DNA of 64,000 bases from Pseudomonas wuhanensis (GTDB lineage Bacteria > Pseudomonadota > Gammaproteobacteria > Pseudomonadales > Pseudomonadaceae): the NCBI RefSeq assembly GCF_030687395.1, contig NZ_CP117430.1, positions 248,001-312,000 on the forward strand. The letters run 5' to 3'. Below, piece by piece: positions 9,418-18,241 of the stretch. The notes beneath the pieces are model-generated. The model was given only the letters and a program-made list of their open reading frames with translations, made no database searches and was not told the origin of the DNA. Made by a program: the position numbers and the translations under genes. Positions within the stretch are counted from its first letter, which is position 1, and every line of letters begins with the position of its first letter.

Positions 9418-9510
9418 ATCGGTGCTTGGACGTTATCCTTTGCAATCACCGGGGCTCGGCCGTATCTTGCGGCGCTTGAGCGTGAGTAGACACTTTTTGA
9501 GGTTCCCGCA

Positions 9511-9843
9511 ATGAGTTTGACCGAAGCCCGTTTCCACGACCTGGTCGATGCAACCCAGCAGTCGCTGGAGGATATTTTCGACGAGAGTGGCCTGGATATC
9601 GATCTGGAGAGTTCGGCGGGTGTACTCACCGTCAAGTTCGAAAACGGCAGCCAATTGATCTTCAGTCGTCAGGAACCGCTGCGTCAGCTGTGGCTGGCGG
9701 CGGTATCCGGCGGCTTCCACTTTGATTACGACGCAGAAAGCGAGCGCTGGATGTGTGACAAGAGTGAGGAGCAGCTCGGTGAGATGCTTGAGCGCATCGT
9801 CAAGCAGCAAGCCGACGTCGAACTCGATTTCGAAGGGCTGTGA
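9511..9843 (+). CDS. cyaY: Frataxin-like iron donor CyaY
   Basis: A 110-residue frataxin homologue that modulates iron-sulfur cluster assembly by binding iron and IscS. The acidic N-terminal helix (TEARFHDLVDATQQSLEDIFDE) and following strands carry the iron-binding acidic ridge. The conserved sheet motif is LWLAAVSGGFHFDYD (about 70-84). Length and start fit the family. The cyaY/lysA divergent arrangement is common in Gammaproteobacteria. Confidence 0.95.
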   Translation: MSLTEARFHDLVDATQQSLEDIFDESGLDIDLESSAGVLTVKFENGSQLIFSRQEPLRQLWLAAVSGGFHFDYDAESERWMCDKSEEQLGEMLERIVKQQADVELDFEGL

Positions 9844-9847
9844 GATC

Positions 9848-10066
9848 GTGACCCAGCCTGCGCCCGTTCGTCCGCCCAAACCGCTTTACAGCAATGTCAG
9901 CCCGGCGGTGCCGTCGCCGTGCAGTGGTGTGTGTCGGCTGGATGAACAGAAGGTCTGCCTGGGGTGTTTCCGTCATGTCGAAGATATTCGTGAATGGCGC
10001 TCGGCGGATGATGAGCGGCGGCGAGTGATTTGTGCGCAGGCTGCACAACGCAAAGTCTTGGCTTAA
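9848..10066 (+). CDS. DUF1289 family Cys-rich protein
   Basis: A 72-residue protein with the DUF1289 pattern PSPCSGVCRLDEQKVCLGCFRHVEDIREW. Its four cysteines look like a small metal-binding site, and the C-terminal part is helical and basic. No ATG is available in frame, so the start is placed at the GTG at 9848, four bases after the cyaY stop; translational coupling is likely. The function of the family is not established. Small iron-sulfur or zinc proteins of this kind often follow cyaY in Pseudomonas. Confidence 0.8.
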   Translation: MTQPAPVRPPKPLYSNVSPAVPSPCSGVCRLDEQKVCLGCFRHVEDIREWRSADDERRRVICAQAAQRKVLA

Positions 10067-10073
10067 GGGCTTT

Positions 10074-10168
10074 TGTGGCGAGGGAGCTTGCTCCCGCTCG
10101 GTTGCGAAGCGGCCGCAAGATTTTGAGGGCCGCTCCGCGCCCCAGCGGGAGCAAGCTCCCTCGCCACA
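10074..10168. repeat. REPIN (class 2)
   Basis: Arms TGTGGCGAGGGAGCTTGCTC and its complement around a central GCGAAGCGGCC...GGCCGC pair. It lies just after the DUF1289 stop. Confidence 0.85.
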
Positions 10169-10235
10169 ATGGTCAGCGCAGGGCCGTGGTCGCCTCCTGG
10201 CTTGTATATTTATTGAGCTGTGATAGTGTCCAGAT

Positions 10236-10297
10236 ACGCCTCAACCCATCGAGGCTCGTGAAAACCCCGCCTTTTTTCTGGCGGGGTTTTGCTTTTT
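10236..10297 (+). terminator. Hairpin plus intrinsic terminator upstream of rnk
   Basis: GCCTC/GAGGC stem-loop (about 10238-10255), then AAAACCCCGCC/GGCGGGGTTTT with a T-rich tail (10261-10297). It sits 30 bp before the rnk start on the same strand. It could end the cyaY transcript, attenuate rnk, or close a short RNA of about 65-100 nt. Confidence 0.7.
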
Positions 10298-10327
10298 TCG
10301 TGCAGAAGAAAGGAGTCTGCCCTGATC

Positions 10328-10738
10328 ATGACCGCACCTTCCATCACCCTTACCCGTCTGGACGTACAGCGTCTGGAGCGCCTGATCGACAGCCTGGATG
10401 ACACGCTGCCGGGCGTTATCGCGCTGCAAACCGAACTGGATCGCGCCGATACCCTGGTCGGTCACGAAGAGGTGCCAGCCGATGTCGTGACCATGAACTC
10501 CCGTGTGCATTGCCGTGAAGAAAGCAGCGGCAAGGACTATCACCTGACCCTGGTTTACCCCAAGGATGCCAACGCCGACGAAGGCAAGATCTCCATTCTG
10601 GCGCCAGTGGGCAGTGCGTTGCTGGGTTTGAAAGTCGGTCAGCACATTGACTGGCCAGCTCCGGGCGGCAAGACCTTGAAGCTGACCCTGCTGGAAGTTG
10701 AATCGCAGCCTGCCCATGGCGGCGACTTCCCGGAATAA
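10328..10738 (+). CDS. rnk: Nucleoside diphosphate kinase regulator Rnk
   Basis: A 136-residue Rnk protein of the GreA/GreB C-terminal fold. It binds RNA polymerase and, in P. aeruginosa, affects Ndk levels and alginate production. The N-terminal antiparallel coiled coil (about 1-45) is much shorter than in GreA. The FKBP-like domain covers about 50-130, including HLTLVYPKDANADEGKISILAPVGSALLGL. I chose ATG 10328, since the upstream codons of the longer frame lie in the terminator hairpin. It is convergent with cyaA, 7 bp between the stops. Confidence 0.93.
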   Translation: MTAPSITLTRLDVQRLERLIDSLDDTLPGVIALQTELDRADTLVGHEEVPADVVTMNSRVHCREESSGKDYHLTLVYPKDANADEGKISILAPVGSALLGLKVGQHIDWPAPGGKTLKLTLLEVESQPAHGGDFPE

Positions 10739-10745
10739 CATCCCT

Positions 10746-13592
10746 TCAGACCTGCTCGAGCGCCTCGTTCAGTGCGCGTTCCAGGTCGGCCTTGTAGCGC
10801 AGATACAGCTGAGTTGAACCCTGACCATCACCGAGCAGGCCCGACAGGTCCAGGTCGGTGATGTAGCAGCGATAGCGTTCAGTCTCGCGGCGCTGCTCGA
10901 CGATTTCCCCGGCGACCACACTGAACAGTTGGTCGCCATATTCCAGCTCCGAAAATTCCCGCTGTTTGCAATACAACGTGACCTGCACCTGCCCTGGTGC
11001 GGCCTTGCCGATGATCGCCTGCACATCATAAAACGGTTTGTTGACCGGCGTTTGCGGCGCCGGCCGGGCTTCGGCCCGACGCGCCCGTGCGGTACCTGAA
11101 GGCAACAACTGGTAATACAAAGTCTCCAGGCTCAGCGGCTGGGCGGCGTCCATCGGCAGCAAGGCGTCGCGCCGATACTGGATCGATTGCAGGAAACGTT
11201 GCAGCGGCACCAGCAGGCTTTGTTCGTCGTGATAGGGCAAGCGTTGTTGCCACAAGGCATTGAACTCATCCAGTACGTACAGATCGGCCTGGTGTTCGTT
11301 GATCCGGTAGAACACCTGAATGCAGTCGGGTTGCCCCATGGGCAGGATCAGCGCCAGGTCGTGGTCTTCCAGTGCCATCGGGTCCAGATGCAACGGGCTG
11401 TAGCTCGCCAGTTCTTCGCCGAGGTAGTCAAGCAGTGCCGGCAGCGTGGCGAGGGCGACGTGATTGACTTGGCCGGGCACCAGTTCCAGCACGTGGTAAT
11501 GCTGCTGGACCTGAATCAGGTAACGATGATTGAGTTTGCTCAGCAGCAGGTTCTGCGCGGTGTCGAGGATTTCTTCGACCCGCCGGGCAATGAATTGCGC
11601 GCGGTTGTGGCAGAAGCACCGCACCCGCAGCTTGGGCTGTTGTGGCCCGTCCGGCAGATTGTTGAGGTAATCGCGCAGGCAGTCGAGCAGGGCGTGGGGG
11701 CCGTCAAAGCGGCTGACCAGCACCTCGTTCCAGCTATTGAGCGTGACCTGATCCAGGGTCAGCACCAGGTTTTCCCGCACACCGGCATAGCTCAGGGAGT
11801 CAGTGCGCTCGGTGGTCATCAGGATGTTCAGGTCGCGATGGTGCTTGAGCGGGTCGATGCCGACGTTCACCAGAATCAGTACTTCGCTCGGCACACTGGC
11901 GCGCAGCAAAGGCTCTTCGGCGACAGTGGTCAAAGGCAGGGCGATGCTTTGTTGCAGGCTGCCGAGCAGGTTGAACAGTTCGAACTCGCTCAAGTCGCTG
12001 GTGCCTGGGTGCAGGGCCAGGCGGGTGCTGCTGTCGATCACGCCGTTACGGTGGCACCAGGTGAGCAGTTCCAGTAACTGACGACTGCGCTTGATCGGTG
12101 CGAAATGCTCCCACTCGTGGGCGGTCAGGCTGCCGTTGTACAAACCCCATTGGGTTTGCCCCGGTTCCTTCTTGTTGGGTGCCTCCACCAGCGTCAGGGT
12201 GTCTTCGGCCAGATCGGGAGCGATGCCCGGGTTGATGAATTCGACCTTGTCGGCCTTGCGCTCGAAGGCGGCATACAGCCGCCGGCCCAGCACATTGAGG
12301 TCGCGTTTGTTGATCAGGCTGACGGTCTGCTCGTTGCGGGCAAACTGCGTCAGGAAGCGGTAGCTGTAATTCAGCTCGCCGACCAAGGCTCTGCGTTCGG
12401 CACTGACCTGGCGGACTTTCCACTGGCTGCGGCTGTCGAGCAATGCGAGCTGACGCTGATCCCAATGCCATTCGTGGGCCAGGCGTTCGAGCAATGAACG
12501 CTGCCAGCTCTGGTTGCGACCGCTGCTGCCGGTGAGCTTGCGGTTGACCTTCAAGTACAGCGCGCGGCGTACCAGCTCCAGCCGTTCCAGTTCGCCCCGG
12601 GCCGTGAGGTATTCCTCGATGCGCCGGTAAACCACGACGTATGGATCCAGTTCGTCGAGGTCCAGTCGATTGGCAAACACCGCCTGCTTGAAACGCAGGC
12701 TCAGGCAGTGGACCTTGGGGTGTTCGCTGGCGTAGACCTCGGTCAGCAGCAGTTTGAGCACTGATTTGTACGGTGACTCGATGCCTTTGAATAACTGCCA
12801 GAGCCCGGCCCCGATGAATTCTCCGGGCGGGATGTACGCCAGATGCCCCAGGTCCAGGGTTTCGTCGGCACGGATGAAACGCTTGGATAACAGCGTATGG
12901 GTATACCGGTCGTACGCTGCCTCTTCATAAACCGGCACCAGCCACCAGATGGGTGTACGGCCGGCCAGCCAGATCGCGGTGCGGTAGAACTCGTCCAGCA
13001 GCAGGTAGTGCTGGGTGGTGCCGCAGTCTTCCGAACTCAGTTGGGTATCGCGCTCGCCGAGCACGAAGCGAGCCGGGTCGATCAGAAAGAAATGCGCCTC
13101 GGCACCCTGGCTGGCGGCCCATATCTCAAGCAGCTGGCATTTCTTGCGCAGCTCTGTGAGCTCGCTTTCGCTCAAGTCCGGTCCGTGACAGACCCATACG
13201 TCCATGTCGCTCTGATCGGCCTGGGCCAGGGTGCCGAGGCTGCCCATCAGGAACAGACCGTGAATCGGTCGCGGCGGATTGCTGCCGTGGCGCGGCTTAT
13301 AGGAAAACGAGCGAGTCAGGCGCTGGGCTTCGGCGAGGGCGTTGGCGTCCGGTTCGTAATTCGACAGCCCGGCCGGGGTGCTACCCGAAACATAACCCGG
13401 CAACAGCGGATGATTGACATGGAAAAACAGCGGCAGCAGGGTCAGAACCGTTTGCTGGCGGGTCGACAACCCTTCCATGGCACGGGCCATCCGGCCCTCG
13501 TTGAGCTTCAGAAAGCGGGCGCGCAGTTGGCTGAGAACCTTGCGGTCGATTCCCTCGTCCAGATCGGGGCGGATTTCATGGGTACGGGTCAT
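10746..13592 (-). CDS. cyaA: Class I adenylate cyclase
   Basis: A 948-residue class I adenylate cyclase that makes cAMP from ATP. The N-terminal catalytic half has the nucleotidyltransferase signature GLFLMGSLGTLAQADQSDMDVWVCH (about residues 110-135), with the metal-binding Asp pair. The remaining C-terminal half is the regulatory region. Length and order agree with the enterobacterial enzyme, with about 100 extra residues. In Pseudomonas cAMP acts through Vfr/CRP-like regulators. The upstream gene (TIGR02647) is on the same strand across a 195-bp gap holding a GCGGGCAC/GTGCCCGC hairpin (13723-13744). Confidence 0.95.
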   Translation of the reverse strand: MTRTHEIRPDLDEGIDRKVLSQLRARFLKLNEGRMARAMEGLSTRQQTVLTLLPLFFHVNHPLLPGYVSGSTPAGLSNYEPDANALAEAQRLTRSFSYKPRHGSNPPRPIHGLFLMGSLGTLAQADQSDMDVWVCHGPDLSESELTELRKKCQLLEIWAASQGAEAHFFLIDPARFVLGERDTQLSSEDCGTTQHYLLLDEFYRTAIWLAGRTPIWWLVPVYEEAAYDRYTHTLLSKRFIRADETLDLGHLAYIPPGEFIGAGLWQLFKGIESPYKSVLKLLLTEVYASEHPKVHCLSLRFKQAVFANRLDLDELDPYVVVYRRIEEYLTARGELERLELVRRALYLKVNRKLTGSSGRNQSWQRSLLERLAHEWHWDQRQLALLDSRSQWKVRQVSAERRALVGELNYSYRFLTQFARNEQTVSLINKRDLNVLGRRLYAAFERKADKVEFINPGIAPDLAEDTLTLVEAPNKKEPGQTQWGLYNGSLTAHEWEHFAPIKRSRQLLELLTWCHRNGVIDSSTRLALHPGTSDLSEFELFNLLGSLQQSIALPLTTVAEEPLLRASVPSEVLILVNVGIDPLKHHRDLNILMTTERTDSLSYAGVRENLVLTLDQVTLNSWNEVLVSRFDGPHALLDCLRDYLNNLPDGPQQPKLRVRCFCHNRAQFIARRVEEILDTAQNLLLSKLNHRYLIQVQQHYHVLELVPGQVNHVALATLPALLDYLGEELASYSPLHLDPMALEDHDLALILPMGQPDCIQVFYRINEHQADLYVLDEFNALWQQRLPYHDEQSLLVPLQRFLQSIQYRRDALLPMDAAQPLSLETLYYQLLPSGTARARRAEARPAPQTPVNKPFYDVQAIIGKAAPGQVQVTLYCKQREFSELEYGDQLFSVVAGEIVEQRRETERYRCYITDLDLSGLLGDGQGSTQLYLRYKADLERALNEALEQV

Positions 13593-13787
13593 GTCAGCTC
13601 AATCCGGCTCGCGGGGCTCGGACGTGGGAGGGCTCGGGATGAGGGGCAGTTTAGCGCCTCGGCCTCGGGACTTTTCAGCTGATTTTGTGTTTCTGGCGTC
13701 AGATTTCTATCGCGCGGCGACAGCGGGCACCCAAGTGTGCCCGCGGAAATCCCGTGACAGAGGTTTCCGTGGGCGATGCGGCGATGC

Positions 13788-14033
13788 TCAGGCTGTTTCG
13801 CGCACGGACAGAATGGTTAGAACGGTTTGCACATTTTGTGCAGCGTCACGCCCCAGGCTGGTCAGATAACCGCCATCGGGCTGGGTGATCAATTCTTTGT
13901 CGAACAGTCTTTGGGCGGCGGCAATGGCTTTCGGGGCAGCGGTCTGATGAATTTTCAAACCTTCCTGGGAACTGTCCAGGTTGAAGAGGGCGAGGATTTC
14001 CAGTTCGGCAACCAACTCAGGGGTAAGCGACAT
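13788..14033 (-). CDS. TIGR02647 family protein
   Basis: An 81-residue protein of the TIGR02647 family, found mainly in Pseudomonas and relatives. The sequence reads as a compact winged-helix-like unit: SLTPELVAELEILALFNL, then QTAAPKAIAAAQRLFDKELITQPDGGYLTSLGRDAA. The last part resembles the wing of small DNA-binding proteins, so a regulatory role is possible but unproven. It is transcribed towards cyaA. Confidence 0.8.
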   Translation of the reverse strand: MSLTPELVAELEILALFNLDSSQEGLKIHQTAAPKAIAAAQRLFDKELITQPDGGYLTSLGRDAAQNVQTVLTILSVRETA

Positions 14034-14205
14034 AAGGACTCCAGACTTTCTAGGAATTGGACGATAGCGCTCCTAAGGTGATCCCACTCGCGCAGCATGT
14101 CCAGCGCTCGTAACAGGGTTTTTTGCCTCGGGGTGGTTTCCAGTTTAGTCAGCGTCTGGGGCAAGGCGGTATTGATTGGTGACAATCTGTGTGGAGGCGG
14201 GCCGC

Positions 14206-14299
14206 TGTGGCGAGGGAGCTTGCTCCCGTTGGGTCGCGAAGCGGCCCCAAAGCTTTGCGACTGCTGCGCAGCCGAACGGGAGCAAGCTACCTCGCCACA
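14206..14299. repeat. REPIN (class 2)
   Basis: TGTGGCGAGGGAGCTTGCTC and its near-complement (one change, CTACC), with the inner GCGAAGCGGCC pair degraded. Confidence 0.8.
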
Positions 14300-14321
14300 A
14301 AAGCCCCGTGACAGCGCTGGG

Positions 14322-14606
14322 TTATTTTTTTTCCGGCGGCAACTCTGGCAGCGCGCGCAGTGCGGTTTCGTACCATTCGGTGTTGAACGCGCGGTCTTCT
14401 TCGAGGATCGCGTCGATTTCCACAGCCAGCACGTGGGCCATCAGGTTGAGGATTTCTTCACGCTCGTAACCCACCAGGGTCAGTTTGTTGAAGGTCGCCT
14501 TGGCCGCTGGCGGGTTATCGCTTTCGATCTGGTTCTCGATCGCTTCGATCAGCGTCGTTTCAGCGAATTCTTCTTCGTCGTTGTCGATGTCGTTTTGCTC
14601 GCTCAT
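14322..14606 (-). CDS. Conserved acidic protein of unknown function
   Basis: A 94-residue protein that I do not recognise beyond its conserved Pseudomonas location between cyaA and argH. The N-terminus is acidic and probably disordered (SEQNDIDNDEEEFAETT). The rest is helical: ATFNKLTLVGYEREEILNLMAHVLAVEIDAILEEDRAFNTEWYETALRALPELPPEKK. There is no signal peptide, membrane segment or cysteine. ATG 14604-14606 is preceded by AGGAG; a longer frame adds 13 unlikely residues. Confidence 0.75.
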   Translation of the reverse strand: MSEQNDIDNDEEEFAETTLIEAIENQIESDNPPAAKATFNKLTLVGYEREEILNLMAHVLAVEIDAILEEDRAFNTEWYETALRALPELPPEKK

Positions 14607-14731
14607 GGCAGGCTCCTCAAGGAAAGGCGGCCAGTTTACCTGCATTCAGCGCTGTGATGCTTCTGGCAAGAAGTGCCCGGGCGTTCTATAACTGGCGCTG
14701 CCAACCCCCTGCACGGCCTGGAGGCTATGTA

Positions 14732-15391
14732 ATGCTCAAGCTTTATGGATTTTGCGTCAGCAACTACTACAACATGGTCAAGCTGGCGTTGCTGGAGAAG
14801 GGACTGCCATTTGAAGAGGTGCCGTTTTACCCAGGCACCAGCCCCGAGGCGCTGGCGATCAGCCCGCGCGGCAAGGTTCCTGTGTTGGGCGTCGAACAAG
14901 GTTTCATCAATGAAACCAGCGTGATTCTCGAGTACCTCGAGCAGAGCCAGAAAGGCACGCCGCTGTTGTCGAGCGACCCCTTCGAGCGAGCGCAGGCGCT
15001 GGCTTTGGCCAAGGAAATCGAGTTGTACATCGAGCTGCCGGCGCGCGCCTGCTACCCCGCAGCGTTTTTCGGCATGTCCGTGCCGGAGGCTATCCAGGAA
15101 AAGACCAAGGCTGAGTTACTGCTGGGGTTCGCCTCGCTGGGCAGGCACGGCAAATTTGCCCCTTACGTAGCGGGTGACAGTCTCAGCATTGCGGATTTGT
15201 ATTTCCTGTACAGCGTGCCGATGGCGTGTGCTGTGGCGCAGAAGCTGCTCGATATTGATCTGCTGGCCAAGATGCCAGCGGCAAGGGCGCTGCTGGAACG
15301 TTTGGAGCAGAATCTGCATGTGCAGCGGATCGCAAAGGACAAGAACGCGGCGATGCCTGCGTTTCTGCAGATGATCGCGTCCAAAAAGTAG
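14732..15391 (+). CDS. Glutathione S-transferase family protein
   Basis: A 219-residue cytosolic GST. The N-terminal thioredoxin fold has LYGFCVSNYYNMVKLALLEKGLPFEE, with the likely active-site Ser/Asn region, then GKVPVLGVEQGFINETSVILEYLE, with the cis-Pro and the glutathione-binding ETS near residue 65. The helical C-terminal domain covers about 90-215, including GDSLSIADLYFLYSV. The natural substrate is unknown. Start ATG 14732 follows GGAGGCT; the longer frame adds 26 residues without GST similarity. Confidence 0.9.
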   Translation: MLKLYGFCVSNYYNMVKLALLEKGLPFEEVPFYPGTSPEALAISPRGKVPVLGVEQGFINETSVILEYLEQSQKGTPLLSSDPFERAQALALAKEIELYIELPARACYPAAFFGMSVPEAIQEKTKAELLLGFASLGRHGKFAPYVAGDSLSIADLYFLYSVPMACAVAQKLLDIDLLAKMPAARALLERLEQNLHVQRIAKDKNAAMPAFLQMIASKK

Positions 15392-15415
15392 GTTTTGTAG
15401 TGCTCTGAAGTCAGT

Positions 15416-15507
15416 CATCGCGGGCAAGCCCGCTCCCACAGGTTTCTCTGTCTGCCATAGATTTTGGCCAGTCGGAGATCCTTGTGGGAGCGGGCTTGCC
15501 CGCGATG
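15416..15507. repeat. REPIN (class 1, outward orientation)
   Basis: CGCGGGCAAGCCCGCTCCCA then TGTGGGAGCGGGCTTGCCCG, between the convergent GST and argH genes. It ends 3 bp from the argH stop. Confidence 0.9.
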
Positions 15508-15510
15508 CTT

Positions 15511-16905
15511 TTAGCGGCTGGCGAGCAGTGCCTGACCGCGTACAACAGCCTTTTTGACCTGCGCTGGCGCAGTCCCGCCGATATGGTCACGGGCATTCAC
15601 CGAGCCTTCCAGGGTCAGCACGGCAAATACGTCCTGCTCGATCTGATCGCTGAACTTGCGCAGTTCTTCCAGGCTCATTTCCGCCAGGTCCTTGCCGCTT
15701 TCCACGCCGTACTTCACCGCGTGGCCAACGATTTCGTGGCAATCACGGAACGGCAGGCCACGGCGAACCAGATAGTCAGCCAGGTCGGTGGCGGTGGAGA
15801 AACCGCGCAGAGCCGCTTCGCGCATCATCGCGTGTTTCGGCTTGATCGCCGGGATCATGTCGGCAAAGGCCCGCAGCGAATCGCGCAGAGTGTCGGCGGC
15901 GTCGAACAGCGGTTCCTTGTCTTCCTGGTTGTCCTTGTTGTAGGCCAGCGGCTGGCCTTTCATCAGGGTCAGCAGGCCCATCAGCGCGCCGAATACCCGG
16001 CCAGTCTTGCCGCGAACCAGCTCTGGGACGTCCGGGTTTTTCTTTTGCGGCATGATCGAGCTGCCGGTGCAGAAACGGTCCGGCAGATCGATGAACTGGA
16101 ACTGTGCGCTGGTCCACAGCACCAGCTCTTCGGAGAACCGCGACAAGTGCATCATCGCGATGCTCGCGGCCGAGCAGAACTCGATGGCGAAGTCGCGATC
16201 GGACACGTTGTCCAGGGAATTACCGCCGACGGCGTCGAAGCCCAGCAGTTGAGCGGTGTATTCGCGGTCGATCGGGTAAGTGGTGCCGGCCAGCGCGGCA
16301 CTGCCCAGCGGCATGCGATTGGTGCGCTTGCGGCAGTCCACCAGACGCTCGTAGTCGCGGCTGAGCATTTCGAACCAGGCCAGCATGTGGTGCCCGAAGG
16401 TCACCGGCTGCGCGGTTTGCAGGTGAGTGAAGCCCGGCATGATGCTGGCGGCTTCGCGCTCGGCCTGCTCCAGCAAGCCTTGTTGCAGGCGAGTGATTTC
16501 GCTGAGGATCAGGTCGATCTCGTCACGCAGCCACAGGCGGATGTCAGTGGCGACCTGGTCGTTACGGCTGCGACCGGTATGCAGCTTTTTACCGGTGACG
16601 CCGATGCGGTCGGTCAGACGCGCCTCGATGTTCATGTGCACGTCTTCAAGGTCGATGCGCCAGTCGAACTGGCCGGCCTCGATTTCACCCTGGATGGTTT
16701 TCAGGCCATCGATGATGCTGTCGCGCTCGGCATCGGTCAGCACGCCGACCTTGGCCAGCATGCTGGCGTGGGCGATCGAGCCCATGATGTCGTGGCGATA
16801 CAGGCGCTGGTCGAAGGTGACGGAGGCGGTGAAGCGGGCGACGAAGGCGTCGACGGGTTCACTGAAGCGGCCGCCCCAGGACTGATTGGTCTTGTCAGTG
16901 CTCAT
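15511..16905 (-). CDS. argH: Argininosuccinate lyase
   Basis: A 464-residue enzyme of the fumarase/aspartase superfamily that splits argininosuccinate to arginine and fumarate. Conserved blocks are WGGRFSEP near the N-terminus, [12 protein letters not shown] (about 112), [16 protein letters not shown] with the catalytic His (about 160), and the signature loop [12 protein letters not shown] (about 282) with the catalytic Ser. The start was placed at MSTDKTNQ (ATG 16903-16905); an upstream ATG at 16989 would add 28 unrelated residues. Divergent from algR. Confidence 0.97.
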   Translation of the reverse strand: MSTDKTNQSWGGRFSEPVDAFVARFTASVTFDQRLYRHDIMGSIAHASMLAKVGVLTDAERDSIIDGLKTIQGEIEAGQFDWRIDLEDVHMNIEARLTDRIGVTGKKLHTGRSRNDQVATDIRLWLRDEIDLILSEITRLQQGLLEQAEREAASIMPGFTHLQTAQPVTFGHHMLAWFEMLSRDYERLVDCRKRTNRMPLGSAALAGTTYPIDREYTAQLLGFDAVGGNSLDNVSDRDFAIEFCSAASIAMMHLSRFSEELVLWTSAQFQFIDLPDRFCTGSSIMPQKKNPDVPELVRGKTGRVFGALMGLLTLMKGQPLAYNKDNQEDKEPLFDAADTLRDSLRAFADMIPAIKPKHAMMREAALRGFSTATDLADYLVRRGLPFRDCHEIVGHAVKYGVESGKDLAEMSLEELRKFSDQIEQDVFAVLTLEGSVNARDHIGGTAPAQVKKAVVRGQALLASR

Positions 16906-16975
16906 GAATTCGCTCGTATCGGCTTGAAGAAAGATGGCGTGGAACGCTGACGCGGATAATAACAGGGTTGCCAAT

Positions 16976-17006
16976 CCTGTCGCTGACACTGGTCGACAGG
17001 TTTTTT
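16976..17006 (+). terminator. Orphan plus-strand terminator-like hairpin
   Basis: CCTGTCG and CGACAGG arms (11-base loop) followed by six T, pointing towards algR although no plus-strand gene lies before it. It lies inside the upstream region of argH. It may block antisense transcription or be a relic of an earlier arrangement. Confidence 0.55.
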
Positions 17007-17126
17007 CTCATCGCGCCGCCCCTGCTCGAAGCAAGCGATACAGAAATTGCGCAACGATATTTTTCAATTGAGCAATAACGTCCCGGCAACCGTCTACAGT
17101 TGGACAGAGGATCAGCGCACTTCTCG

Positions 17127-17369
17127 ATGCTGCAGCTGACTATAGAGAGAAGAGGGGTGTTCATATTGTGTATCAGCAAACCCTACGGCGATGCCTCGCC
17201 AGTGCGGGCCTGGGCCGCCAGTCACGCGGCAGATGAAAATTTAGCCGCCGGTCTCGCGGCACTTTTTGGCCCTCGCGCTAGTCTTAGCGTGGATCGCGGT
17301 GACGGACGTCACTTCACCTGTCTACGCTATCCTTGTGCGAGACTCACGCAGGAATCCAGCGCAATATGA
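17127..17369 (+). pseudogene. algZ: Remnant of the sensor kinase gene algZ (fimS)
   Basis: The last 60-odd codons of this frame (ISKPYG... then ENLAAGLAALFGPRASLSVD, then a YPC-containing end) look like the C-terminus of a LytS/AlgZ-type GHKL kinase. Its TGA overlaps the algR ATG (ATGA), as expected for an algZ-algR pair. Only about 460 bp separate argH and algR, so the membrane region, phospho-accepting histidine and N-box cannot be present. The start is uncertain (ATG 17127, or TTG 17100, or GTG/TTG near 17157). The region may still be translated to couple algR. It could instead be an unrelated short ORF. The identification rests on reading the sequence by eye. Confidence 0.5.
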
Positions 17370-18112
17370 ATGTCCTGATCGTTGATGACGAACCCCTGGC
17401 CCGCGAGCGCCTGAGCCGAATGGTCGGCGAACTCGAGGGATACAATGTCCTGGAGCCCAGCGCCACGAACGGCGAAGAGGCGTTGGCACTGATCGACAGT
17501 CACAAACCGGATATCGTGCTGCTCGATATTCGCATGCCGGGCCTCGATGGCCTGCAAGTGGCTGCACGATTGTGCGAACGCGAAACCCCGCCCGCCGTGG
17601 TGTTTTGCACCGGGCCCGATGAATTTGCCGTGGAAGCCCTACAGGCCAGCGCCGTGGGCTATCTGGTGAAGCCAGTGCGCACAGAACAGTTACATGAAGC
17701 ATTAAAGAAAGCCGAGCGACCCAATCGCGTCCAGCTCGCGGCCTTGACTCGTCCGGCGGCCGAAACCGGTAGCGGTCCGCGCAGCCACATCAGCGCCCGC
17801 ACCCGAAAAGGCATCGAACTGATTCCGTTGGGTCAGGTGGTCTACTTCATTGCCGACCACAAGTACGTCACCTTGCGTCATGAAGGCGGTGAAGTGCTGC
17901 TCGACGAACCACTCAAGGCCCTCGAAGACGAATTTGGCGACCGTTTCGTGCGGATCCACCGCAACGCCCTGGTTGCTCGCGAACGCATCGAGCGGCTGCA
18001 GCGCACGCCCCTGGGGCATTTTCAGCTGTTTCTCAAAGGCCTGAACGGCGATGCCCTGATCGTCAGCCGACGTCATGTGGCCGGCGTGCGCAAAATGATG
18101 CAACAGCTTTAA
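17366..18112 (+). CDS. algR: LytTR-type response regulator AlgR
   Basis: A 248-residue response regulator. The receiver domain (1-115) has Asp7/Asp8, phospho-acceptor Asp54 (VLLDIRMPG) and Lys in GYLVKP. The LytTR DNA-binding domain (about 140-245) has IPLGQVVYFIADHKYVTL and RFVRIHRNALV. In Pseudomonas it controls alginate, type IV pili/rhamnolipid and virulence-linked genes, normally partnered by the kinase AlgZ encoded just upstream. Here only a remnant of such a kinase is visible. It is followed 129 bp later by hemC, as in P. aeruginosa. Confidence 0.96.
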   Translation: MNVLIVDDEPLARERLSRMVGELEGYNVLEPSATNGEEALALIDSHKPDIVLLDIRMPGLDGLQVAARLCERETPPAVVFCTGPDEFAVEALQASAVGYLVKPVRTEQLHEALKKAERPNRVQLAALTRPAAETGSGPRSHISARTRKGIELIPLGQVVYFIADHKYVTLRHEGGEVLLDEPLKALEDEFGDRFVRIHRNALVARERIERLQRTPLGHFQLFLKGLNGDALIVSRRHVAGVRKMMQQL

Positions 18113-18241
18113 GGGCGGATTTCTACCCTATTACCGGACATTGAGGGCCAGGGAGGCCATGCGGTTTCTGATACAAGTCAAAGTGGATTTGGCTGAGCTG
18201 TTATTATCCGCCGTATCTATTCAGTACGGATTGATTGATCC

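Noticed and set aside
13723..13744. Terminator for the TIGR02647 gene
   Set aside because: A good GCGGGCAC/GTGCCCGC stem, but no T-run on either strand, so it is only mentioned as a hairpin in the cyaA entry.
15484..16950. 488-codon plus-strand frame opposite argH
   Set aside because: Starts inside a REPIN and lies wholly antisense to argH; composition is that of a shadow frame.
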